A stretch of DNA of 14,533 nucleotides from Fimbriimonadaceae bacterium (GTDB lineage Bacteria > Armatimonadota > Fimbriimonadia > Fimbriimonadales > Fimbriimonadaceae), in the NCBI GenBank assembly GCA_014380605.1, contig JACMJO010000303.1, forward strand, positions 1 to 14,533, written 5' to 3'. Positions 1-6,642 of this stretch are shown here, piece by piece. The notes below the pieces were generated by a model. That model searched no databases. It saw only the letters and a list, made by a program, of their open reading frames with translations, and had not been told where the DNA came from. A program made the translations under genes and the position numbers. Numbering within the stretch: position 1 is the stretch's first letter; each line of letters opens with the position of its first letter.

Positions 1-801
1 AAAGCGGGCATCATCAAGCCTGGGATTCCCGTGGTTGTGGGCGAAATGCCGGGTGAAGCCCTCTCGACGATCTTGCGGATTGCCAAGGAACGTGGTTCGG
101 AAGCTTGGGTGTTTGGGCGTGAGATTCTACTTACGGTAGACGCTCCCGGAACCCCCACCCTGCCCTCCCCCTCCCGGCACAGTCGTCCGGCAGGGGGAGG
201 CACGCGTTCTGGCGCATATGTGGTTACAACGCCTCACGGAACTCACGCGGGGCTGGTGCCCGGACTGACGGGGGTTATGCAGCCTCACAACATGGCCCTC
301 GCGGTAGCGGCAATGGATGCGGCAGGGTCGACGAAGACTTTAGGAGGCTTGCACAGGGGTGCGCGAGACGCCTTTGTTCCGGGCAGGATGCAAAGGGTTC
401 ACGCCGAGGATCGGGAATGGCTTCTGGATGGAGCCCACAACCGAGAGTCGGCAAAGGCGCTGGCTGAGTCCTTAGTAGCCTCTGGCGATGCTGATAGGCG
501 GATAGTCCTCTTGACAGGAATGGTGCAAGGACATGACCCGGAGCCACTGTATGGAGAATTAGCATCATCGGTGGCAGAAGTCATCTTTGCGCCTATTGAC
601 TTCCATCGAGCCGTGCAGCCGGGGCAGTTGATGGAGTTGGCAGGCGGGTTGTTTGCCAAGGCTTTGGCGGCTGAAACACTTGATGGGGCTATCCAAGCGG
701 CAATCTCCGCCACGAGTCCAGACGATCTGATCCTGGTCTCCGGGAGTTTCTACTTGGTTGGAGAAGTCGGCAGGCTATTTGGGCTTGGCGACCGGGAGTA
801 G
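1..801 (+). CDS. folC: Folylpolyglutamate synthase / dihydrofolate synthase, C-terminal part (5' end outside window)
   Basis: This is a FolC/Mur-ligase family enzyme, which adds glutamate to folates (and often to dihydropteroate) using ATP in the cytoplasm. The frame is open from base 1, so the N-terminal P-loop part lies outside the window. The visible part opens with KAGIIKPGIPVV, the typical segment after the central domain. It then shows VMQPHNMALAVAAM, PGRMQ, the C-terminal-domain signature LLDGAHN (visible residues 141-147), and ILVSGSFYLVGEV near the end; this order matches E. coli FolC. About 23 residues rich in Pro, Ser, Arg and Gly (visible residues 49-71) interrupt the region between two beta strands, FGREILLT and AYVVTTPHG. 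They are encoded by a GC-rich palindrome (separate entry). The frame stays intact across it. Family assignment is firm; whether the insert affects activity is unknown. Confidence 0.93.
   Translation, partial: KAGIIKPGIPVVVGEMPGEALSTILRIAKERGSEAWVFGREILLTVDAPGTPTLPSPSRHSRPAGGGTRSGAYVVTTPHGTHAGLVPGLTGVMQPHNMALAVAAMDAAGSTKTLGGLHRGARDAFVPGRMQRVHAEDREWLLDGAHNRESAKALAESLVASGDADRRIVLLTGMVQGHDPEPLYGELASSVAEVIFAPIDFHRAVQPGQLMELAGGLFAKALAAETLDGAIQAAISATSPDDLILVSGSFYLVGEVGRLFGLGDRE
145..213 (+). repeat. GC-rich palindromic element inserted in frame in folC
   Basis: Bases 164-177 and 187-200 are inverted copies that pair over 14 positions with one mismatch (173/191), around a 9-base loop at 178-186. The outer arms are CCTCCCCCT and AGGGGGAGG and the inner arms are CCGG and CCGG. 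The element encodes a low-complexity Pro/Ser/Arg/Gly stretch, absent from E. coli FolC as I recall it. It keeps the reading frame, like the palindromic elements known to sit inside genes in Rickettsia and other bacteria. That it is a dispersed repeat is inference; only one copy is in the window. Confidence 0.6.
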
Positions 802-808
802 GGGGATT

Positions 809-828
809 GTGCGACGGGGGTGTCGCAC
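809..828. other. Perfect 7-bp inverted repeat between convergent genes
   Basis: GTGCGAC (809-815) and GTCGCAC (822-828) form a perfect stem around a 6-base GGGGGT loop in the 34-base gap between the convergent folC and BON-like genes. It could act as a terminator for either gene, but there is no T-tract on either strand, so a factor-independent terminator is not supported. It may instead protect transcript 3' ends or be part of a dispersed repeat. Confidence 0.4.
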
Positions 829-835
829 GTACGGT

Positions 836-1081
836 TTACGTTCGGAAAATGGCGTCGATCACGACTTCCTTGATCTCGGCCTTCGTTCGCAAAATCTTGG
901 CGATTTTCTCCATCTCGATTTTTAGGTCCGGGATATTCGCGCTTCTGATCGCCCTGAGCTGCCCTCGAATGTAGCAAACGCCGTGCATCACGCGGATGTC
1001 GGCTTGACTCGTATCAACTCCTCGCCGCCCTAGTTCCGATCGCGCAGTCTTGGTTCCTCGAACATCGTCTTCATTCGCCAT
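836..1081 (-). CDS. Small BON-like domain protein
   Basis: An 81-residue protein of unknown function. After a charged, probably disordered start (residues 1-24) it has a compact alpha/beta part. DIRVMHGVCYIRGQLRAI (28-45) resembles the strand-Gly-strand-Gly signature of BON domains (V-x-G-x-V-x-L-x-G). A helix follows, IEMEKIAKILRTKAEI (55-70), and a final strand KEVVIDAIF. BON domains are usually found in periplasmic or membrane-associated proteins such as OsmY, but this one has no signal peptide and is a single copy. It lies downstream of hppA on the same strand, behind the hppA terminator, so it probably has its own promoter or lives on readthrough. The start is the only ATG that keeps the whole domain; its Shine-Dalgarno is weak. 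The domain call is by pattern only and uncertain. Confidence 0.6.
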   Translation of the reverse strand: MANEDDVRGTKTARSELGRRGVDTSQADIRVMHGVCYIRGQLRAIRSANIPDLKIEMEKIAKILRTKAEIKEVVIDAIFRT

Positions 1082-1105
1082 GGTATGGGCAGTTTACACG
1101 CACGT

Positions 1106-1140
1106 AAAAGAAAACCCCTCGACGCTATGCGTGCGAGGGG
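1106..1140 (-). terminator. Rho-independent terminator of hppA
   Basis: Read on the minus strand, CCCCTCG (1140-1134) pairs with CGAGGGG (1121-1115). A smaller inner pairing, CGC with GCG, surrounds the loop. TTTTCTTTT follows at 1114-1106. It lies 26 bases past the hppA stop codon. The complementary strand has only a short T run, so it mainly serves the minus strand. Confidence 0.88.
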
Positions 1141-1165
1141 CTCTTTATCGAAAGGACAGGGAAGA

Positions 1166-4100
1166 TTAAACCTTGTCAGCGTCGTTTTCGTTATCGTCTA
1201 CCGTAATTCGCTGTTGAGGCTTTGATTCCTCGATCGCAGGCTTTACTGGACCTCCTGGAATAGAACCAACTTCGCCGGCTACCCTCTGAAGGTCCTCCGA
1301 AAGAGAACCCTTCTTCGATGTGTAGATTGCAAAGGCGAGCAATGCGAGAGCGATTCCAGTGATGACGCACAGGACCGTATTGTTGAATGGCCTGATGATA
1401 ATCGGAGCCAACAGCAGGGCGACCAAGTTCATAACCTTGATCAGGGGGTTAAGAGCAGGACCAGCGGTGTCCTTGAAAGGATCCCCGACGGTGTCGCAGA
1501 CGATTGCCGCCTTGTGAGCTTCCGTCCCCTTGCCGCCATAAAGCCCATCTTCGATGAGTTTCTTGGCGTTATCCCACATGCCGCCCGAGTTGGCGAGAAG
1601 CACAGCCATAAGCTGGCCGCTCACAATTGCTCCGGCTAAGAATCCTCCCAGAGCCTGGGCGCCGGTCAGGTTGTACAGTTCGCCACCCACATTGACTGGG
1701 GCCTTTCCAATCGAGAAGCCAAAGGCAACTGCGACAGGAAGTGCAATGGCAAGGATTCCAGGGCTGAGAAGCTCCTTCTGAGCCGCCGCCGTGACGATGC
1801 CGACGCAAGCGCCATAGTCGGGCTTGCTGGTGCCTTCCATGATTCCTGGATCGTTGCGGAACTGCCTTCGCACCTCATTGATCAGTTGGAAGGCCGCTCG
1901 GCCAACCGCGTTGATCGTTGAAGCAGAGAACAGGTACGGCGCGGCCGCACCAATCAATAGGCCAAGGAAGATCTCGGGAAGGTCGAGCCTTAGCCCTAAC
2001 TGCCCAAGCTTTGCATCCTCCAAGTAGGAGTGGAACAACGCAACCGCGGCAACAACTGCCGTCGCGATTGCAAAGCCCTTCGTCAGAGCCTTGGTCGTAT
2101 TTCCAGCGGCGTCTAGCCTTTGGACAGCCTTGCTTCCGTACTCGTTGCCATGGCCGTCGCCAGACATCTCGAAGACGCCTTGTGCATTGTCCGAGATTGG
2201 GCCAAAGGTATCCATCGCCAAGACGTAGCCGGTCGTGGTGAGGAGGCCAAGGCCAACCAACGCAACTCCGTAGAAGCTGAGGATATATCCACCATAAAGG
2301 GCTGGTGGGAAGAAGAAGAGGGGAGCCATGAGGGCGACCACAATTCCAAACACCATGAACACGCTGGACTCAGCCGCATAGGCGAAACCTTGGATGATCA
2401 TCGGCGCAGGTCCAGCACTGGAGACTCCGGCGACTTCTTTGACTGGCTTCTTGTGGGTGGATACGTAGTAGTCGGTGAGCCATTCGATGATGAAGGCCAT
2501 GATCAAGCCGAAGAAGATCGCGGCAAAGAACATGTACCAGGGCACCACCTTCTGCTCGTATGTCATGACCTGGCCTGATTCACGAGTTGGGGTTCGGGTC
2601 TGAGGGTCCGTCTCCATTTTTTCGAAGAGGGCCTTCATGGCGGTAGGGGTCTCCTTGAAGAACCCAATGCCTGTGGCGGCGGTAAATGCGGAAATCTCCG
2701 CTGGCACGCCGAACCGAATTTCTCCATTCTCCTTAGCGAAGAGAATCGGAAGGACGGGGTCGCCGACAACTTCTTGCTTCATCGAGGGGTTCGGATTGGC
2801 CGTCATCGACTTCTTCAGACCGTCGACATCGCCGGTCATCGTGAATCGGCTAGTCTCGATCGCCGGAGTGGGTCCGGCCTGAGTGATGGTTTCCTTAACT
2901 TGGACCACCTTGTACTTGCCGGAGTTGAGGGCTTCCTTTAGGGTGATGAACTCAGGATCGGTTCCGGTCTGAGGCTCTTTGAGAACCGCATAGTCGAGGA
3001 CCTTGCTGTCTGAAGTCTTGGGGTCGACAATTCGGAAGCCTTCTTCAGGCTTGATTGCCTCAAGTTGCTCAGGCGTGATCTGGCGAACCAGACCCAAGAC
3101 CTGACCCTCGTTTGTAGCATTGAGTTTAAGTGCCTTGAATGCATCCGTTGCCTTGAGATCGTCGTCGGTAACCGTGTACTCGGCGATCTTCTTTTCGGCG
3201 GCAAGCTTAGGAATTTCTGCCTTAAGCGCCGTAATCTTGTCTTTGATCATCTCCGCGCCCGATACGAGACGAGTTGTCTGAATCGGAGTACCCGTTCCGC
3301 CCATCATGAAGTAGGCAAGAACTGCAGTAGCAAGCGAGGCAACGAGTGCCGAGCTATAAAAGCCCCAGCGAATCTGCTTAAGCGGGTCGGCATTGATGTC
3401 GTCGCTGCCTTTCACGATGAAGATGCCAATGATCGAGGCAACGATACCGACGCCTCTCGCCATGAGGGCGAACAGGATCAGCCTCATCCACGTCGTCTCG
3501 TCGAAGATAGAAGCGGTTGCTGCGCCAAGAACGATGGCGGCAACGAGGGTTACTTCGTAAGATTCAAAGACGTCCGCCGCCATACCAGCGCAGTCGCCAA
3601 CGTTGTCACCAACGTTGTCGGCGATCGTGGCAGGATTTCGAGGATCGTCCTCTGGAATACCAGCTTCGACTTTACCAACGAGGTCCGCGCCAACATCGGC
3701 AGCTTTGGTGAAGATGCCACCGCCAACGCGCATGAACAGAGCCGCAAGGGAGCCGCCAAAGCCAAAGCCAACCAGAAGGAGCATCGACTGGTTTCCGCCA
3801 AATAGCAGAATCAGGGTTGCGCCCAGGAGGCCAAGGCCGACGGTGATCATTCCGGCTACCGCGCCGCTCTGGAAGGCGGTTTCAAGCGATTGCTTGTAGC
3901 TGGTGAGCGCGGCGTGAGCGGTTCGCATGTTGCCGTCAACGGCAGTCAACATGCCCGCGTAGCCAGCCACGTAGGATGCTACGACGCCGAGCAGGAAGGT
4001 TACGGGAATAAGAAAATTCTGGTTGAAGAGGAAAAACAGACCGATGCCAAGGACGACGACAAAGATTGCCATCAGCTTGACTTGCTGTCGAAGATAAGCT

Positions 4101-4393
4101 AACGCTCCTTCGCGGATCGCTAGTCCAACCTCCTGCATCTTTGCACTGCCTGGAGACCGCTTGAGAATCTTCATGCGGAGTCCAATTGCAAAGGCAATGG
4201 CGACGAGTCCCAACGCTACCGAGATCCACAACATGTTGCGGTCTGCGGCAGAAAAGTTGAGCCGGATGTCCTTTTCGCTCGCGAAGGCGGCACTAGGGAC
4301 AGTGAGCGCGACGATAGTCGCCAGCAACAACACTAGTCCACGGGGCGACGCGTAGCCGAGTGCCTTGCGCGTCGCTTCCTGAAGTAACTTCAT
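1166..4393 (-). CDS. hppA: Membrane-bound K+-independent H+-translocating pyrophosphatase with a large periplasmic insert
   Basis: An integral-membrane pyrophosphatase that couples PPi hydrolysis to outward ion pumping. The start at 4393 is preceded by AGGAGG (12-base spacing) and opens a signal-peptide-like segment, MKLLQEATRKAL up to about AFAS; an upstream in-frame start at 4429 lacks support. The product is 1075 residues against roughly 660-770 for characterised enzymes. Catalytic motifs are intact: DVGADLVGKVE (233-243), the NVGDNVGDCAGMAAD block (260-274), DNAQGVFEM (735-743) and DTVGDPFKDTAGPALNPLIK (967-986). GNTTKALTKG places Lys at residue 768, where K+-dependent enzymes have Ala, so it should be K+-independent and H+-pumping. 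The extra length is mostly a soluble stretch at about 367-616, between the helix ending AYFMMGG and the helix WYMFFAAIFFGLIMAF. It corresponds to the TM8-TM9 loop, expected on the periplasmic side. An acidic tail of about 45 residues ends the protein. Confidence 0.96.
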   Translation of the reverse strand: MKLLQEATRKALGYASPRGLVLLLATIVALTVPSAAFASEKDIRLNFSAADRNMLWISVALGLVAIAFAIGLRMKILKRSPGSAKMQEVGLAIREGALAYLRQQVKLMAIFVVVLGIGLFFLFNQNFLIPVTFLLGVVASYVAGYAGMLTAVDGNMRTAHAALTSYKQSLETAFQSGAVAGMITVGLGLLGATLILLFGGNQSMLLLVGFGFGGSLAALFMRVGGGIFTKAADVGADLVGKVEAGIPEDDPRNPATIADNVGDNVGDCAGMAADVFESYEVTLVAAIVLGAATASIFDETTWMRLILFALMARGVGIVASIIGIFIVKGSDDINADPLKQIRWGFYSSALVASLATAVLAYFMMGGTGTPIQTTRLVSGAEMIKDKITALKAEIPKLAAEKKIAEYTVTDDDLKATDAFKALKLNATNEGQVLGLVRQITPEQLEAIKPEEGFRIVDPKTSDSKVLDYAVLKEPQTGTDPEFITLKEALNSGKYKVVQVKETITQAGPTPAIETSRFTMTGDVDGLKKSMTANPNPSMKQEVVGDPVLPILFAKENGEIRFGVPAEISAFTAATGIGFFKETPTAMKALFEKMETDPQTRTPTRESGQVMTYEQKVVPWYMFFAAIFFGLIMAFIIEWLTDYYVSTHKKPVKEVAGVSSAGPAPMIIQGFAYAAESSVFMVFGIVVALMAPLFFFPPALYGGYILSFYGVALVGLGLLTTTGYVLAMDTFGPISDNAQGVFEMSGDGHGNEYGSKAVQRLDAAGNTTKALTKGFAIATAVVAAVALFHSYLEDAKLGQLGLRLDLPEIFLGLLIGAAAPYLFSASTINAVGRAAFQLINEVRRQFRNDPGIMEGTSKPDYGACVGIVTAAAQKELLSPGILAIALPVAVAFGFSIGKAPVNVGGELYNLTGAQALGGFLAGAIVSGQLMAVLLANSGGMWDNAKKLIEDGLYGGKGTEAHKAAIVCDTVGDPFKDTAGPALNPLIKVMNLVALLLAPIIIRPFNNTVLCVITGIALALLAFAIYTSKKGSLSEDLQRVAGEVGSIPGGPVKPAIEESKPQQRITVDDNENDADKV

Positions 4394-4404
4394 TATCGAG
4401 TTAA

Positions 4405-4411
4405 TCCTCCT
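4405..4411 (-). promoter_or_regulatory. Shine-Dalgarno that sets the hppA start
   Basis: Minus-strand AGGAGGA lies upstream of the ATG ending at 4393. It falls inside the longer reading frame that begins at 4429, which argues that the true start is 4393. The spacing of about 12 bases is slightly long. The remaining leader (4412-4551) shows no convincing -35/-10 pair or terminator to me. Confidence 0.7.
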
Positions 4412-4551
4412 GAATCTATGCGCTTCCATGCCGTCTGGACACTTGGCCGCCTGGTAAAACCGTAAGAGGATACCCGTTCAAACAAGTTGAAAGGTTCCAT
4501 TTCGGCGTAGAAAGAAAGTTGGCACGCCTTGCATCTAACCCACCTTGCTTG

Positions 4552-5265
4552 CTAGCCAATCGGGAAGAATTGACAGCTTGCACCGTGACCTGTTAGTTGA
4601 GCACTCAGCATCTCAGCCTTTCGTTTGGGAATGCCAGTCAGGAGGGTGCAAGGCAACTCCTGAAGCATCTGCTTAACTTGATTCCGATTGAGAGCGAGAG
4701 ACGATTGGAGCGCGGAAATAAGTTCTTCCGTCAAATGCTCATATGCGATCAGTCGCAGTTCATAGGTCTTATCGTCGTCAACGACGGCGAACTTGCTGTG
4801 TGCTGTCTGCCCATCGGCCCGCGACACGGGAATCTCATGGTTGCACTCCTCGCATAGCAGGGCGACCGTCTTATCGCTGTAGTAATTAAGCGCGTTGCAG
4901 TATCCACAGCGAACTTGCGTGACCTTGATCGGCTTGCCGTCTATGATTGGAATCATTCTGAGACAACTACGACATGAAACGTCTCGGTCAGGCGCGGCGA
5001 CGAGATTCACCTTTGAACTGCAATAAGGGCACACAATTTCAAACGACGCAACCTTTCGAACCTGCATCGCGCAATAGCCCGCGTAGAGAATTGCGGCAGC
5101 GCCACCTGACAGCAACATGATCGAAAGTATTGTAAAAGTGCCTTCACCGCGGAAAAGGAACAGCACAATCCCAATTGCGATAAGGATGGCCCCACTAATC
5201 CCGGCCATCACGACACGTTCGGAATGGCTCTCGACGACGTCCGAACTTCTTTGAACAGTCGGCAT
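4552..5265 (-). CDS. Membrane protein with paired zinc ribbons and an L7/L12-CTD-like C-terminal domain
   Basis: A 237-residue protein of unknown function. Two membrane helices (about 20-38 and 43-66) are followed by four CxxC knuckles. CPYC (79-82) pairs with CRSC (98-101), and CGYC (120-123) pairs with CEEC (138-141), giving two zinc-ribbon or rubredoxin-like modules. The last 70 residues, from about 168, have the helix-helix-strand pattern of the ribosomal L7/L12 C-terminal domain or the related ClpS fold: LISALQSSLALNRNQVKQML, then LP, then RKAEMLSAQLTGHGASCQF. The zinc sites are read directly; the fold match is inference from spacing and hydrophobicity. The start has AGGAG at 9-base spacing. 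It is likely a monocistronic unit with its own promoter (5295-5323). The ribbons may bind nucleic acid or protein on the cytoplasmic face. Confidence 0.85.
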   Translation of the reverse strand: MPTVQRSSDVVESHSERVVMAGISGAILIAIGIVLFLFRGEGTFTILSIMLLSGGAAAILYAGYCAMQVRKVASFEIVCPYCSSKVNLVAAPDRDVSCRSCLRMIPIIDGKPIKVTQVRCGYCNALNYYSDKTVALLCEECNHEIPVSRADGQTAHSKFAVVDDDKTYELRLIAYEHLTEELISALQSSLALNRNQVKQMLQELPCTLLTGIPKRKAEMLSAQLTGHGASCQFFPIG

Positions 5266-5294
5266 TTCGTTCGACTCCTATCTATCCCTACGTC

Positions 5295-5323
5295 AGTATA
5301 TCAAGAGGTTAAGGAATCGGCAA
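5295..5323 (-). promoter_or_regulatory. Sigma70-type promoter of the zinc-ribbon gene
   Basis: On the minus strand a -35 TTGCCG (5323-5318) is separated by exactly 17 bases from a -10 TATACT (5300-5295, five of six consensus bases). It sits in the 64-base gap after the anti-sigma/STN gene, about 30 bases before the ATG at 5265. No terminator is visible in the gap, so readthrough from upstream is possible as well. Confidence 0.72.
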
Positions 5324-5329
5324 GGGAAG

Positions 5330-6085
5330 CTATCCGCCCAGCCTTCGTCCGGATCCATTCGAATCGTCCAGGGGCGGTCCACCGTCCACGGCGGGGACGA
5401 TGATTATCGTTCCGTCTCCTTGATCGAAAGGCGTGAACCCATACTGGGCACCCAAGTCTTTCAGCATGTTTGACGTCGTTTCGCCGTTGTAATCGATGCT
5501 TATCTGCTGGTCCTTAAATCCGGGCGCGATCTCCACGTGATAGCCGGCCATTTCGCCAATCATCTGGAGCGCAGCTCGTAGCGAAGTGTTTGAGAGTCTG
5601 AGGGTCTTTGGCTGCTCTTGGGGCGAAGTGGGTTGCTGGATGTTGGGAGGTACCGACGTTGGGTTTTGAAGAGGCGGGGTTTCGACCGGCTGCTTGGGCG
5701 GTACGTAAACATTGGTGTCGCGCAACTGGACGGGCTCTGTTATCACCTGCTCAACCTTTGGCAAGACTGGCGGCGGAGCCGTAGCCCACTTGGTGACCGA
5801 ATAAGAGGCCATTGCCAGAGCCGCCAAAGCCAAACCGCTCGCAACCCACACCGTCTTTCGGGGCGGCCCCATCTGGGTAGACCGGGGAGTGAAGACAGGA
5901 ATTCGATGATCGGAGGCGCTGTTTGCCCTGGCCCCCTTCAAGTCGGACATCATCCGGCAGCGGCGCGATAGTTCGAGCGAGAATTCGGGGAAACGCCCTT
6001 CGAAGTCGGCGATCGCGTTGGGATCGTTGCTCTCTGCAACCAGCCACATAAGGCGTTCAACGTCGGACGGTACTCGCTGTCTCAT
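5330..6085 (-). CDS. FecR-like membrane anti-sigma factor with a C-terminal STN domain
   Basis: A 251-residue single-pass membrane protein encoded directly after an ECF sigma gene; the sigma stop and this ATG overlap in ATGA (6082-6085). The cytoplasmic N-terminal part (1-78) has the size and position of an anti-sigma domain but lacks the HxxxCxxC zinc motif. One membrane helix (79-97) leads to a Pro/Gln-rich linker (103-160). The linker ends in a secretin/TonB short N-terminal-like domain (162-231) with the sequence order LRLSNTSLRAALQMIGEMAG, VEIAPGF, ISIDYNG, MLKDLGAQYGF and TIIIVPA. STN domains occur in PilQ-type secretins, in FecA-like receptors and in FecR-type regulators. The likely role is to hold the neighbouring sigma factor and sense an envelope signal through the STN domain. 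The sigma partnership is inferred from gene coupling. Confidence is high for the architecture and moderate for the role. Confidence 0.8.
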   Translation of the reverse strand: MRQRVPSDVERLMWLVAESNDPNAIADFEGRFPEFSLELSRRCRMMSDLKGARANSASDHRIPVFTPRSTQMGPPRKTVWVASGLALAALAMASYSVTKWATAPPPVLPKVEQVITEPVQLRDTNVYVPPKQPVETPPLQNPTSVPPNIQQPTSPQEQPKTLRLSNTSLRAALQMIGEMAGYHVEIAPGFKDQQISIDYNGETTSNMLKDLGAQYGFTPFDQGDGTIIIVPAVDGGPPLDDSNGSGRRLGG

Positions 6086-6642
6086 GCTGGCACCTCGTAG
6101 TGAATTCGAAACCGCTCGCGGGCACGGTAAAGGCGTGTTTTGGCGGCGTTCACATTGCTTCCGATGCTGTCGGCAATCTCGTTCAGGCTCAGCTCTTCCC
6201 AGTAGAAGAGGGTCAGAAGCGCACGATCCTGGGGAGAAAGCTTGGCAAGGGCGAGTTGAACCCTTGGGTCCATCTCTTCCTTTTCCACAGGAGCCTCTTT
6301 TCCTGCCGCCTCCGTAAGTTCGACCGTTCGATTCTTGAAGCGATGCTTCCTTGATTCTTGGATACTACGGTTGACGGCGATTCGGAATAGCCAGGTACTG
6401 AACTTGGAGCGGCGATCGAATCTCTTGAGGTGTCGGTAGACAAGTGTGAAAATCTCCTGCACGGCATCGGCGGCTTCGTCGGAGTCAATAAGCACGCCCC
6501 TGGCGATGGCGAAGACCTTGTCGTAATACTTCCGATAGATGATTTCAAATACGGTGTCGTCGCCCGCGAGGTAGCGATCGACGAGGATCGTATCCTCATC
6601 GAAGTTTTCGCTTCGCGGTTTCTCTATGACTGCTGACAACAC
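6082..6642 (-). CDS. ECF-family RNA polymerase sigma factor
   Basis: A 186-residue group 4 (ECF) sigma factor that directs RNA polymerase to a small regulon. Region 2 spans about 20-90 and contains YYDKVFAIARG, the DAVQEIF core-binding helix (59-65) and the FSTWLFRIAVNRSIQ segment. Region 4 spans about 128-180: LSPQDRALLTLFYWEELSL, then the helix-turn-helix LNEIADSIGSNVNAAKTRLYRARERF. Between them is a linker rich in Lys and Glu. Start choice is open: GTG at 6642 abuts the glycosyltransferase stop, and TTG at 6639 has better spacing (6 bases) to AAAGGA. Either way it is translationally coupled to the gene before it and overlaps the anti-sigma gene after it. Target promoters cannot be deduced from this window. 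Confidence 0.94.
   Translation of the reverse strand: MLSAVIEKPRSENFDEDTILVDRYLAGDDTVFEIIYRKYYDKVFAIARGVLIDSDEAADAVQEIFTLVYRHLKRFDRRSKFSTWLFRIAVNRSIQESRKHRFKNRTVELTEAAGKEAPVEKEEMDPRVQLALAKLSPQDRALLTLFYWEELSLNEIADSIGSNVNAAKTRLYRARERFRIHYEVPA

Noticed and set aside
145..213. Frameshift or sequencing error in folC
   Set aside because: The frame is the same before and after the low-complexity segment and the flanking motifs are intact, so a palindromic insertion explains it better.
3065..3805. Long open frame on the + strand (about 246 codons) inside hppA
   Set aside because: It lies wholly antisense to conserved HppA motifs, has no recognisable domain and is a by-product of hppA codon use.
4394..4429. 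Longer hppA N-terminus starting at 4429
   Set aside because: The strong AGGAGG lies inside this stretch and leads to the ATG at 4393, where a signal-peptide-like sequence begins.
4430..4551. Promoter or riboswitch in the hppA leader
   Set aside because: I found only weak -35/-10 matches and short imperfect repeats, with no conserved aptamer pattern I could recognise.
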